A stretch of 26,071 nt of DNA from an uncultured Collinsella sp. (GTDB lineage Bacteria > Actinomycetota > Coriobacteriia > Coriobacteriales > Coriobacteriaceae): the NCBI GenBank assembly GCA_902465265.1, contig CABQMF010000025.1, forward strand, positions 1-26,071. The letters run 5' to 3'. Within the stretch, counting starts at the first letter, position 1. Each line of letters begins with the position of its first letter. A program made the translations under genes and the position numbers. Below are positions 14,718 through 22,538 of this stretch, in pieces. The notes under the pieces are model-generated. The model was given only the letters and a program-made list of their open reading frames with translations, had not been told where the DNA came from and did no database searches.

Positions 14718-16035
14718 TGAACGTGCTCCAAACGTGATGCAGGCCGGCGATGAACTTGTCGATGTCGGCCTTGTCGTTGTAGAAGGCCACGCTGGCGCGG
14801 CAGCAGGCGAGGTTCTCGACTTCCAGCCAGGTGAGCAGCGGCTGTGCGCAGTGGTGACCGGCGCGGATGCAAACGCCGTCCATGTCCATGATACTCGCGA
14901 CGTCGTGCGGGTGGATACCCTTGACGTTAAAGCTGACGACGCCGTGATGGTTGTCCCAGTAGATGGAGCCGATGATCTGGACAAAGTCGAGCTGTATGAG
15001 CTCGCCCATAAGGTAGTGGACGAGTGCCTGCTCGCGTGCCTGGATGTTTTCGTAGCCAACCGTGTTGACGAGGTAGTCGAGGGCGGCGCCTGTGGCGAAG
15101 ATGCCGGCGGCGTCCTGCGTGCCGGCCTCGAACTTCTCGGGGACGGGCGCCCAGACGGCATCCTGCTCGGTGACCGAATCGATCATCTCGCCACCGGTGA
15201 GCATGGGCGGCATGGCGTTCAGCAGGTCCATCTTGCCCCACAGCACGCCGATGCCCATGGGACCCATGGCCTTGTGCGCGCTAAAGGCAAAGAAGTCGGC
15301 GCCCAGATCGGTCACGTTGACCGGCATGTGCGGCAACGACTGTGCGCCGTCGACAACCAGATAGCCGCCGTACTTGTGCACGAGCTTGCCGAGGTTCTTG
15401 ACTGGGTTCTCGACGCCTAACACGTTGGAGACCTGACCCACGGCCAGAATCTTGGTCTTGGGACCCACCTTGGCCAGAACCTCCTCGGTGGTGAGCTGGC
15501 CGGTCTTGGTGGGATAGAGGTAGACAAGCTTGGCACCGGTCTCGCGGCAGACCTGCTGCCACGGGATCAGGTTGGAGTGGTGCTCCATGATGGTGATGAC
15601 GACCTCGTCGCCGGGCTCCAGCACTGTGGGCGCAAAGCTCTTGGCGACTAGGTTGAGCGACTCGCTGGTGTTGCGGGTGAAGACGACTTCGTTAGCCTGG
15701 GCGGCGCCGATGAGGTCGGCGATCTGCTGGCGGACCTTGGCGATGGCATCGGTGGCCTCGACGGACAATGAGTATAGGCCGCGCAGCGGGTTGGCGTTCA
15801 TACGCTGGTAGAAATCGCGCTCGGCGTCGAGCACGCAAGCGGGGCGCTGCGCGGTGGCGGCGCTATCGAGGAAGGCGATCTCGGGGTGCTGCTGGAACAG
15901 CGGGAACTGCGCCTTGTAGGGATTAGCCTCTATGTCCACGGTGGGCCAGCCGCGCGAAGCCTCGTCGCTGGCGTCGAGCTCCATGGGCTCGGGGGCGGTG
16001 CAGGTATCGCATTTAACGTGCTCGGTATCGATCAT
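14710..16035 (-). CDS. sufS: SufS cysteine desulfurase
   Basis: A PLP enzyme of 441 residues that takes sulfur from L-cysteine, giving alanine and an enzyme persulfide that goes to SufU. Visible marks are FLDSAATAQRP near the N-terminus, FTRNTSESLNLVA, the cofactor site VVDGAQSLPHMPVNV, the Schiff-base lysine K255 in FSAHKAMGPMGIGVLWG, and the persulfide cysteine C396 in RAGHHCAQPLL. It is longer than the usual ~406 residues because of an N-terminal extension of about 35 residues with VKCDTCTAPEPMELD, a CxxC-type pair I cannot assign. The ATG at 16035 overlaps the sufD stop in ATGA and follows GAGGAG. It belongs to the group II (SufS) rather than the IscS type. Confidence 0.96.
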   Translation of the reverse strand: MIDTEHVKCDTCTAPEPMELDASDEASRGWPTVDIEANPYKAQFPLFQQHPEIAFLDSAATAQRPACVLDAERDFYQRMNANPLRGLYSLSVEATDAIAKVRQQIADLIGAAQANEVVFTRNTSESLNLVAKSFAPTVLEPGDEVVITIMEHHSNLIPWQQVCRETGAKLVYLYPTKTGQLTTEEVLAKVGPKTKILAVGQVSNVLGVENPVKNLGKLVHKYGGYLVVDGAQSLPHMPVNVTDLGADFFAFSAHKAMGPMGIGVLWGKMDLLNAMPPMLTGGEMIDSVTEQDAVWAPVPEKFEAGTQDAAGIFATGAALDYLVNTVGYENIQAREQALVHYLMGELIQLDFVQIIGSIYWDNHHGVVSFNVKGIHPHDVASIMDMDGVCIRAGHHCAQPLLTWLEVENLACCRASVAFYNDKADIDKFIAGLHHVWSTFNG

Positions 16036-17303
16036 GCGAGCTCCTCTTCAAAGTTATTGATCAGGTTGTTGCCCAGGCGGACGACGGCGGCGCGGGTGCG
16101 CTCATCGGTGGCGGAAAGTGCGGCGTCCTCCAGCTTGGCGCGGATGAACAGGTCCTCGGCGGCGTTTTGGTCAAGGCCGCGACAGGCGAGGTAGAACAGC
16201 TGCTCGTCGCGGACGTGGCCGATGGTGGCGCCGTGGTTGCCGGCAACGTCGTCCTCGTCACAGAGGATGACGGGAACGGTCTTGTTGTCGACGCCCTTGT
16301 TGGCCAAGAGCACCGTCTCGCGCTCGGTGCCGGTTGCGCCCTTGCAACCGTGCACGAGGTCGATTGTGCCGCGGTAGACCTTCTTGGACGTGCCGGTCAG
16401 CACGCCGTTGGCGTCGATCTCGCACTCGGTCTTGCGGCCGCGGTGGCGCAGCTCGTAGTTGAAGTCGCGCACCTGCTCGCGGGCGCCCAGGTAATCGGTA
16501 TCGATCGTCACCTTGGCGGTGTCGCCCAGCAGGTCGCCGGCAAGGCCGGTGGCGCTGGCGCCGGCACCCAGGACGGTGTGCTGCACGTTGACGCGCGCGC
16601 CCTCGTCTAGGAACAGGCCGGTGTCGTCGAGCGCGATCCAGCTATCGTCGAGCGTCTGCGTGCAGGTCACGTTGACGGTGGCGTATTCGTGGGCACACAC
16701 GCGTAGCGCGGAGCCCACGACGCCCTCACCGGCAACGGGGGAGTCCAGAGCGATCTGCAGGTCGAGCGTTGCCTGCGGACGGGCGACGACATCGATGGCG
16801 GCGATGGCGGCCGCAGCGTCGACGCCACTCACGCGCACGGTAACCGTGGCGTGCTGGTACGCGGGCACGTCGATGACGATGCGCTTGGTGGCGTGCTCGG
16901 CCAGGTAAGTGTAGGCGGCCTCACCCATACCGGTCTCGAAGGCCTCGGCGGGGGAGAGTTCCTCCTCGAGCTTGATGGCGCCGGCCTGGTAGACGGAGGT
17001 GGCGGGCACGTCGAGCTCGGTCTCGGGCGTGATGCGGGCGCGATCGGCGGCATCACCGGGGGCGGCGGCGCGGCGCTCGGGGAAGCGCTCGGCCATGGTG
17101 ACCATGGCGGCGTCGAAGGCGTCGGCCGAGCCGCCAAACTGCTCGTCCAGGCCTTCGACCTCAACGGCCTCGGCGGGAGCGATGGCAAGTTCGTCCGAAA
17201 GCTCGAGCTTGGTCTGGTTCATCTTAAGCCAGCCCCATGTGGCGGCCGGCATCGCGTTGACCTGCTCAAGCGTGGTAGCAGCGGTGTTCATGGTCTCTTT
17301 CAT
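16032..17303 (-). CDS. sufD: SufD, Fe-S assembly complex subunit
   Basis: SufD pairs with SufB and SufC to form the SufBC2D complex that builds iron-sulfur clusters. The protein is 423 residues. The divergent N-terminal half is followed by the conserved beta-helix core, with RDFNYELRHRGRKTECEIDANGVL and VYRGTIDLVHGCKG. The C-terminal LCDEDDVAGNHGATIGHVRDEQLFYLACRGL includes His357, which corresponds by motif to the E. coli SufD histidine (H360) at the SufB-SufD interface. The ATG at 17303 shares one base with the sufB stop (TAATG) and has GGAG upstream; a second ATG at 17291 is possible but has a weaker site. In-frame extension upstream overlaps sufB and is rejected. Confidence 0.94.
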   Translation of the reverse strand: MKETMNTAATTLEQVNAMPAATWGWLKMNQTKLELSDELAIAPAEAVEVEGLDEQFGGSADAFDAAMVTMAERFPERRAAAPGDAADRARITPETELDVPATSVYQAGAIKLEEELSPAEAFETGMGEAAYTYLAEHATKRIVIDVPAYQHATVTVRVSGVDAAAAIAAIDVVARPQATLDLQIALDSPVAGEGVVGSALRVCAHEYATVNVTCTQTLDDSWIALDDTGLFLDEGARVNVQHTVLGAGASATGLAGDLLGDTAKVTIDTDYLGAREQVRDFNYELRHRGRKTECEIDANGVLTGTSKKVYRGTIDLVHGCKGATGTERETVLLANKGVDNKTVPVILCDEDDVAGNHGATIGHVRDEQLFYLACRGLDQNAAEDLFIRAKLEDAALSATDERTRAAVVRLGNNLINNFEEELA

Positions 17304-18715
17304 TATCCGATCGCTCCTTCCATCTCGAGCTTGATCAGGTTGTTCATCTCGACGGCGTACTCCAGCGGCAGCTCCTTGGAGACCGGGTTGGCAAAGCCGT
17401 TGACAATCATGGTGCGGGCCTCTTCCTCCGAGATGCCGCGGCTCATCAGGTAGAACACCTTGTCGTCGCCGATGCGGCCGATGGTGGCCTCGTGGCCGAT
17501 GTCGACATTCTTGGCTCGGATATCCATAGCGGGGATGGTGTCGGAGCGGCTTTGGTCGTCGAGCATGAGCGACTGGCAGCTCACGGTTGCCTTGGAGCCC
17601 TCGGCCTTGGGCGTGGCCACGATGGAGCTGCGGAAGGTCTGGATGCCGCCGCTCTTGGAGATGCCCTTGGTCTCGACGGTCGCCGAGGTCTCGGGCGCGT
17701 TGAGCACGACTTTGCAGCCGGTGTCGAGGTTCTGGCCGGCACCGGCAAAGGTGATACCGGTAAAGCTCGAGCGGGCGCGGCGGCCGTTGAGCACGCTCAT
17801 GGGGTAGAGGTAGCCCACGTGGCTGCCGAAGGAGCCGCTGATCCACTCGATGTCGCCGTCCTCGTCCACGCGCGCACGCTTGGTGTTGAGGTTGTACATG
17901 TTCTTGGACCAGTTCTCGATGGTCGAGTAGCGCAGGTGCGCGCGCTTGCCCACAAAGAGCTCCACAGCGCCGGCATGGAGGTTCGCCACGTTGTACTTGG
18001 GCGCGGAGCAGCCCTCGATAAAGTGCAGGTCAGCGTCATCCTCGACGATGATGAGCGTGTGCTCAAACTGGCCGGCGCCCTTGGCGTTGAGGCGGAAGTA
18101 GCTCTGCAGCGGGAAGTCGAGCTTGGTGCCCTTGGGCACGTAGACAAACGAGCCGCCCGACCACACGGCGCCGTGCAGGGCCGCAAACTTGTGGTCGGTG
18201 GGCGGGATGAGCGTCATAAACTTCTCGTGGATGAGCGGCTCCCACTGCGGGTCGTGCAGGGCCTCCTCGATGCCGGAGTAGACGATGCCCATCTTGGACG
18301 CGGTGTCCTGCATGTTGTGGTAGACCAGCTCGGAGTCGTATTGCGCACCGACACCCGCCAGGTAGCTACGCTCGGCCTCGGGGATGCCCAGGCGCTCAAA
18401 GGTGTTTTTGATGTCGTCGGGCACCGACTCCCAGTCGTGCTTTTGGTCGGTGTTGGGCTTGACATAGGTGACGATGTTGTCCATGTCCAGGCCCTCGATG
18501 GAGGGGCCCCATGTCGGGTCGGGGAAGCGGTTGAAGATCTCGAGGGACTTGAGGCGCAGGTCGAGCATCCACTGCGGCTCGTCCTTCTTGGCGCTGATCT
18601 CGCGCACGATGTCGGGCGTGATGCCGGCGTCGAGGCGCTCGAATCCCTCCTCGCCATAGGTGAAGTCATAGAGGCTGCGGTCGATGTCCGCGACCTCGGT
18701 GCGGTTCTTGGTCAT
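17303..18715 (-). CDS. sufB: SufB, Fe-S assembly scaffold subunit
   Basis: SufB is the core scaffold of the SufBC2D complex. The 470-residue length is normal. Typical segments are AQYDSELVYHNMQ, GAVWSGGSFVYVPKGTKLDFPLQSYFRLN, EGCSAPKYNVANLHAGAVELFVGKRAHLRYSTIENWSKNMYNLNTKRA and VDIGHEATIGRIGDDKVFYLMSRGISEEEAR. In the segment SLMLDDQSRSDTIPAMDIR a Ser replaces the Cys (C405) found in E. coli SufB; I believe this is usual in Gram-positive SufB. The ATG at 18715 follows AAGGGG and lies 12 bases after the sufC stop. Confidence 0.96.
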   Translation of the reverse strand: MTKNRTEVADIDRSLYDFTYGEEGFERLDAGITPDIVREISAKKDEPQWMLDLRLKSLEIFNRFPDPTWGPSIEGLDMDNIVTYVKPNTDQKHDWESVPDDIKNTFERLGIPEAERSYLAGVGAQYDSELVYHNMQDTASKMGIVYSGIEEALHDPQWEPLIHEKFMTLIPPTDHKFAALHGAVWSGGSFVYVPKGTKLDFPLQSYFRLNAKGAGQFEHTLIIVEDDADLHFIEGCSAPKYNVANLHAGAVELFVGKRAHLRYSTIENWSKNMYNLNTKRARVDEDGDIEWISGSFGSHVGYLYPMSVLNGRRARSSFTGITFAGAGQNLDTGCKVVLNAPETSATVETKGISKSGGIQTFRSSIVATPKAEGSKATVSCQSLMLDDQSRSDTIPAMDIRAKNVDIGHEATIGRIGDDKVFYLMSRGISEEEARTMIVNGFANPVSKELPLEYAVEMNNLIKLEMEGAIG

Positions 18716-18727
18716 TGCGTCGCCCCT

Positions 18728-19528
18728 TTACGCCTGCTGCTCGGCAGCGGCGGCCTCGACCTGGGCGCGCTGCTCGGCGGCCTCGCGCTCGAAGGTCTCA
18801 AAGCCGTTCTTGTCGATCCAGGGGATCAGCGAGGCGTCGTCCTCGCGCACGATGTGGCCCTTGACCATAACGTGGACGCGGTCGACGTCCAGGTGCTCCA
18901 GGATGCGCGTGTTGTGCGTGATGATGAGCATAGAGCCGTCGCAGCTCTTGCGGTAGGCGTCCATGCCATGGCTGACGGTGGAGAGGGCGTCGACGTCCAG
19001 GCCCGAGTCAGTCTCGTCCAGGATGGCGAGCTTGGGCTGCAGCAGCAGAAGCTGGAGCATCTCGACCTTCTTTTTCTCGCCGCCCGAGAAACCCACGCCC
19101 AGCTCACGGTTGAGGTAGGCGGTATCCATGTTGAGCTCGGCCGCGAGCTCCTTGACGCGGCGACGGAACTCCTTGCCTTTCATCTCCAGGCCGGGGCGGC
19201 CGGCGATGCTGGCGCGCAAAAAGCTCGACAGCGGCACGCCCGGGATCTCGACCGGGGCCTGGAAGCTCAGGAACAGGCCGGCGCGGGAGCGCTTGTCGGT
19301 GGTGAGCTCGGTGATGTCCTGACCGTCAAAGACGATGCGGCCGTCATTGACGGTATAGACGGGGTCGCCCATGACCAGGTGGCCGAGGGTGGACTTGCCG
19401 GCGCCGTTGGGTCCCATCAGCACGTGGGTCTCGCCGGCGGCGACGTTGAGGTTGACGTTGTGGAGGATGGTCTTCTCGTCCACGGAGGCGGTGAGACCTT
19501 CAATGGAAAGCAGCGGATTTGCGCTCAT
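18728..19528 (-). CDS. sufC: SufC, ABC-type ATPase of the Suf complex
   Basis: SufC powers cluster assembly by hydrolysing ATP while bound to SufB and SufD. It is a soluble ABC ATPase of 266 residues, not a transporter. Walker A is GPNGAGKST (39-47), the ABC signature is VGFSGGEKKKVEML, Walker B is LAILDETDSGLDVDAL, and the switch His is in IITHNTRIL. The ATG at 19528 follows GAGAGGAAGAG; an ATG 30 bases earlier (19558) lacks one. It is the first gene of the suf operon and reads away from the Rrf2 regulator gene, with a shared 180-base control region between them. The C-terminal tail is Ala/Glu/Gln-rich. Confidence 0.96.
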   Translation of the reverse strand: MSANPLLSIEGLTASVDEKTILHNVNLNVAAGETHVLMGPNGAGKSTLGHLVMGDPVYTVNDGRIVFDGQDITELTTDKRSRAGLFLSFQAPVEIPGVPLSSFLRASIAGRPGLEMKGKEFRRRVKELAAELNMDTAYLNRELGVGFSGGEKKKVEMLQLLLLQPKLAILDETDSGLDVDALSTVSHGMDAYRKSCDGSMLIITHNTRILEHLDVDRVHVMVKGHIVREDDASLIPWIDKNGFETFEREAAEQRAQVEAAAAEQQA

Positions 19529-19592
19529 GCTCTTCCTCTCTTTATATGGTGTACTCACGGGTGTACGAAACCCTAGGAATCTTCTCGGAATA

Positions 19593-19636
19593 AAGTTACT
19601 ATGGGTTCGGCGTTAGTCAAGGGAAAACCCGACTAA
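19593..19636 (-). promoter_or_regulatory. suf promoter with overlapping Rrf2/IscR-type operator
   Basis: On the minus strand TTGACT (19620-19615) is a -35, followed after 16 bases by a weak -10, TAACTT (19598-19593). An inverted repeat with arms TTAGTC (19613-19618) and GACTAA (19631-19636) overlaps this -35. A smaller GGG...CCC repeat sits between its arms. A regulator bound here would block RNA polymerase. The TAGTC/GACTA half-sites resemble remembered IscR-type sites of Gram-positive bacteria, and the divergent gene is an IscR-type regulator. Binding is inferred. Confidence 0.55.
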
Positions 19637-19708
19637 TCCACTCGACTTTTCAGATTGTGGGGCAAATTCATCGGCAGTGCTTGTCCCCAGCGTTATGGAA
19701 GGGTAGGT

Positions 19709-20140
19709 ATGCTCATTTCTTCTAAGGGCCGCTATGCCCTCCGTTTGATGATTTATATTGCGGCGCTCGGTGATGCTGAGGGCAAGATTGCCCTGCGCGA
19801 GGTTGCCGACCGCGAGCGCATTTCGCAGAAGTATCTGGAGCAGCTGGTTCGTCCGCTTATGAAGGCTGGCCTGCTTAAGAGCGTGCGCGGCAAGGGCGGC
19901 GGCTACATGATGGCGAAGGATCCGGCCGAGGTGCGTGCCGGCGACATCTTGCGTGCCGTCGAGGGCAGCACGGCCCCGGTGGCGTGCGATGGCATCGATA
20001 ACAGCTGTACCCGTAGCGACCTTTGCTCGACCGTCAAATTCTGGCGCGGTTTGGACGACGTGATCGAAAAGTACGTCGACGGCGTGACGTTGGCCGACCT
20101 GGCCACCGTCCCCGAGATCAACTTTGACATTAAGTTGTAG
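19709..20140 (+). CDS. Rrf2-family Fe-S responsive regulator (IscR/SufR-like)
   Basis: A 143-residue winged-helix repressor of the Rrf2 family. The N-terminal MLISSKGRYALRLMIYIA and ISQKYLEQLVRPLMKAGLLKSVRGKGGGY form the DNA-binding domain. Cys93, Cys100 and Cys106 (C-x6-C-x5-C in PVACDGIDNSCTRSDLC) match the three-cysteine [2Fe-2S] site of IscR-type members, with one extra residue in the first gap compared with E. coli IscR. Placed divergently from sufCBDSU, it most likely represses suf when clusters are plentiful. The start ATG 19709 follows GAAGGG; an upstream in-frame start at 19655 has no site. A CymR-like role in cysteine metabolism is less likely because CymR proteins lack the cysteines. 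A HEPN gene begins 12 bases after its stop. Confidence 0.92.
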   Translation: MLISSKGRYALRLMIYIAALGDAEGKIALREVADRERISQKYLEQLVRPLMKAGLLKSVRGKGGGYMMAKDPAEVRAGDILRAVEGSTAPVACDGIDNSCTRSDLCSTVKFWRGLDDVIEKYVDGVTLADLATVPEINFDIKL

Positions 20141-20152
20141 GGGCTGGCTTTC

Positions 20153-20572
20153 GTGAAGTCGTACGAAGCCTTTGATTCGCGTCTGGCACTGCTAGAGACA
20201 GCTCGATTCCAAGATTTCGACAACGACTATGTTGTCTCAGGATGTGCGTATATCTATGAGCAGGTTTTCGGTATCTCAATTACGCTCCTTAAGCGTCTGC
20301 TCGAGTATGAGGGTGCCACGCTTGCCGCGTCGGGGTCTCCTCGCGCCATCTTGAAGGAGGCCTACCGATTCTACGACTTTATTGACGAGGCGGCCTGGCT
20401 AGATATGCTCAGAGACCGCAACACGAACGTTCATATTTATGACAACAAGCTCGCTCAAGATTTGATTCAGCGCATCTTGAACGTCTATATCCCCGCTTTC
20501 TCTCAGTTGAGAGACGGGCTGATGGAGCGTTACGGCGAGTTTCTTCTGGTGCCCGACGACCAATTCGTTTAA
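20153..20572 (+). CDS. HEPN-domain protein (nucleotidyltransferase substrate-binding-like), orphan
   Basis: A 139-residue all-helical protein resembling the HI0074-type substrate-binding partner of minimal nucleotidyltransferases (PF08780-like). YIYEQVFGISITLLKRLLEYEG (33-54), PRAILKEAYRFYDFID and RDRNTNVHIYD (87-97) are the family segments. The last contains the R-x4-H motif Arg89...His94 followed by Tyr96, the RNase site of HEPN toxins such as those of MntA-HepT systems. Normally the nucleotidyltransferase antitoxin gene lies next door; none is found on either side here. The start is GTG 20153 with only a weak AGGGG upstream. It is 12 bases downstream of the Rrf2 gene and probably co-transcribed. 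Toxin activity is inference. Confidence 0.85.
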   Translation: MKSYEAFDSRLALLETARFQDFDNDYVVSGCAYIYEQVFGISITLLKRLLEYEGATLAASGSPRAILKEAYRFYDFIDEAAWLDMLRDRNTNVHIYDNKLAQDLIQRILNVYIPAFSQLRDGLMERYGEFLLVPDDQFV

Positions 20573-20591
20573 TTCCTTAAGATTTCGCGGA

Positions 20592-20646
20592 GGGTTGTTG
20601 CCGTTTACCGATGGGTTGTTGTGCAACAAACGGGGAGCTGTAATAC
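20592..20646 (+). promoter_or_regulatory. Candidate promoter and operator of the secreted protein gene
   Basis: GGGTTGTTG occurs twice, at 20592-20600 and 20613-20621, 21 bases apart (two helical turns). The second copy runs into an imperfect palindrome at 20616-20629 with 6-bp arms TTGTTG and CAACAA. A weak promoter overlaps it: TTGTGC (20619-20624), a 17-base spacer, and an extended -10 TGTAATACT ending near 20646. This arrangement would suit a repressor or activator site, but the promoter score is low. Confidence 0.35.
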
Positions 20647-20698
20647 TGAATCCAGCTTTGCAAACTGCACTTTAACCACACCAATGCAGGGAGGATGT

Positions 20699-22336
20699 AT
20701 GCAACCCAAGCATTCCGCGATTGTTGCGGGCCTGACGCTGGCGCTTTCGTTTGGCGCCGTTGCCGCACCCGCAACCGCTATAGCCGAGGAGCCCACGCCG
20801 GGCGTTGCCTCGGATGCCACCGATATCGATAAGGGCCTGTACACCCAGCAGTCTTTCTCGGGCGTGCTGAGGTCGGTTCAGGGTGTTTCGTTTGTCAACG
20901 TGACCGACGAGATGAAGTACTTTACCAAGTACGAGAGCCATGGCAACTATAACCAGGGCTTTTCGTATGGCGACGGTTATAACGCGCTGGGTTATTACCA
21001 GTTCGACCGTCGATGGTCGCTCATTCCGTTTATGAAGCAGGTCTACAACTACGATTCTGCCAAGTACGGCATGCTTAAGGCCGCGATCGATCGTGGCAGC
21101 GAGATTTCCAACGGAAGCAACCCCATGTACGCGAACGGGCAGCTCACCGAGCTGGGCCGCGTCGCGCAGGATGCCTTCCTGGGTGCTTACAACACCGATC
21201 CGGCGGAGTTCTCGGCGCTGCAGGATGCCTATGCGTATAACTCCTACTATGCGGTGACCGAGTCGTGGCTTAAGAACGCTCTGGGCATTGATATTTCCGG
21301 TCGTGCCGACTGCGTCAAGGGCATGGTGTGGAGTATCACCAATATGTGCGGCACGGGTGGCTGCCAGGACTTTTTCCGTTGGGCGAATCTTTCCAACGAT
21401 ATGACCGACCGCGAGTTTGCGACGGCGCTTTCGAACAGCGTGGTTGATAACGTGGCGCGCAAGTATTCGAGTCAGCCTCAGTACCATGAGGGATGGAAGA
21501 ATCGCTATAAAAACGAGCTCAAGGACTGCCTGGTCTATATCGCCGAGGACGAGGCCACTGCTGCAACGCCTGTGGAGCCTGATCCTGAGCCCGCGCCGGC
21601 GCCTGGTCCGAGCATGGCGCCGGCTGCTCCCGCCGCACCGACACCTGGTACGGATGGCGATGCGGGCGATAGCGGCGATACCGATGCGCCCTCGACTGAT
21701 ACGGGCAGCGATGATGCCGGTAACGGCGGGGCTACGTCTGGTGGTACTGCTGCCGGCGATGCCTCTGGTGGTTCGTCGACTTCTGGCTCTGACGGCGCTG
21801 AGGGCGGCTCGACTTCTGGCTCTACCGATACGGGCGCTTCTAACGGCGCTGGTGATTCCTCTGCCGATGCTGGGTCCTCTAACGGTTCTGGCTCCGATGC
21901 TTCTGAGGGCGGTTCGAGCGAGGGCTCCAATGCCGGCGATTCCTCGACGGAAAATAGGCCTTCTCCCAGCGAGCAGCTTGGCTCCATGCTTGGATCGTCT
22001 TTGACGGCGGGCATTAACGGTGGATCTTCTTCTGATGAGGGGGCGTCTGACCAGGGTTCCGGTTCCGATGCCGCCGATGCGGGCGCGAGACGGTCCGACG
22101 CCGATGCTCAGAAGGCTGGGGATAAGGGTGGTGCTACTACTGCCACCACGACGACTGCGACCACCACGATGACCAAGGCCTCGGGTGGCAATATGCCCAA
22201 GACGGGCGACCTCATCGTGATGGCGAGCCTTGCCAGCGCGAGCTTGGCGACGCTTGGTGCCACGTCCATTGTGAGTGGTAAGCACAAGCTTGATCAGCAG
22301 AAGAAGGCTGCTGGCCAGGACGGATCCGAGGAGTAA
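20699..22336 (+). CDS. Secreted, sortase-anchored lysozyme-like protein
   Basis: A 545-residue exported protein. The signal peptide (residues 1-29, cut predicted after AIA) precedes a folded domain at about 50-280. In it FTKYESHGNYNQGFSYGDGYNALGYYQFDRRW resembles lysozyme-like phage and cell-wall hydrolases that have a catalytic Glu followed by a GxYQF motif; Glu79 is the candidate. Cysteine-containing stretches DCVKGMVWSITNMCGTGGCQDFF may form disulfides. Residues ~284-490 are Pro/Ala then Gly/Ser/Asp/Thr-rich and disordered, suited to crossing the wall. The end has a sorting signal: MPKTG (499-503, an LPxTG variant), a hydrophobic helix and a charged tail SGKHKLDQQKK. The ATG at 20699 follows AGGGAGG, so the in-frame start at 20621 is rejected. 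Peptidoglycan cleavage is inferred. No sortase gene is in the window. Confidence 0.85.
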   Translation: MQPKHSAIVAGLTLALSFGAVAAPATAIAEEPTPGVASDATDIDKGLYTQQSFSGVLRSVQGVSFVNVTDEMKYFTKYESHGNYNQGFSYGDGYNALGYYQFDRRWSLIPFMKQVYNYDSAKYGMLKAAIDRGSEISNGSNPMYANGQLTELGRVAQDAFLGAYNTDPAEFSALQDAYAYNSYYAVTESWLKNALGIDISGRADCVKGMVWSITNMCGTGGCQDFFRWANLSNDMTDREFATALSNSVVDNVARKYSSQPQYHEGWKNRYKNELKDCLVYIAEDEATAATPVEPDPEPAPAPGPSMAPAAPAAPTPGTDGDAGDSGDTDAPSTDTGSDDAGNGGATSGGTAAGDASGGSSTSGSDGAEGGSTSGSTDTGASNGAGDSSADAGSSNGSGSDASEGGSSEGSNAGDSSTENRPSPSEQLGSMLGSSLTAGINGGSSSDEGASDQGSGSDAADAGARRSDADAQKAGDKGGATTATTTTATTTMTKASGGNMPKTGDLIVMASLASASLATLGATSIVSGKHKLDQQKKAAGQDGSEE

Positions 22337-22370
22337 GATCCTGGTCGCCCGATAATCTAAGAACTAGGAT

Positions 22371-22404
22371 GGGGTCCGGTGCGAATGCATTGGGCCCCGT
22401 TTTG
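22371..22404 (+). terminator. Terminator of the secreted protein gene
   Basis: GGGGTCCGGTGC (22371-22382) pairs with GCATTGGGCCCC (22387-22398) over 12 positions, with three G-U pairs and a GAAT loop. GTTTTG follows. Its presence argues against the early GTG start at 22407 for the next gene. Confidence 0.8.
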
Positions 22405-22538
22405 TTGTGCAACGATTTGTTATGCCCCATCGGGGCTATTGTTGCTACCGTTGCCCGAAACGTCTGCATGACGGCATCATTGCGGTTGAGTTGCTCGATA
22501 CAATGGGCATCGTGCTGCGTTTTAAGGGAGAAGTTACG

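Noticed and set aside
17492..19576. 694-residue plus-strand open frame opposite sufB and sufC
   Set aside because: Shadow of biased codon use. It crosses both suf genes and reads as a Val/Gly/Asp-rich string with no domain.
20672..22285. 537-residue minus-strand open frame opposite the secreted protein
   Set aside because: The plus-strand gene has a signal peptide, stalk, sorting motif and ribosome site. The reverse frame is Arg-rich noise.
22402..22413. TTGTTGTGCAAC shared with 20616-20627, flanking the secreted protein gene
   Set aside because: About twenty identical 12-base pairs are expected by chance in a window this size, and the copy at 22402 overlaps a terminator T tract.
22407..22538. 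Longer N-terminus for the ATPase-like protein from GTG 22407
   Set aside because: It starts 3 bases after a terminator with no ribosome site, while GTG 22539 has AAGGGAG at good spacing and begins just before the conserved domain.
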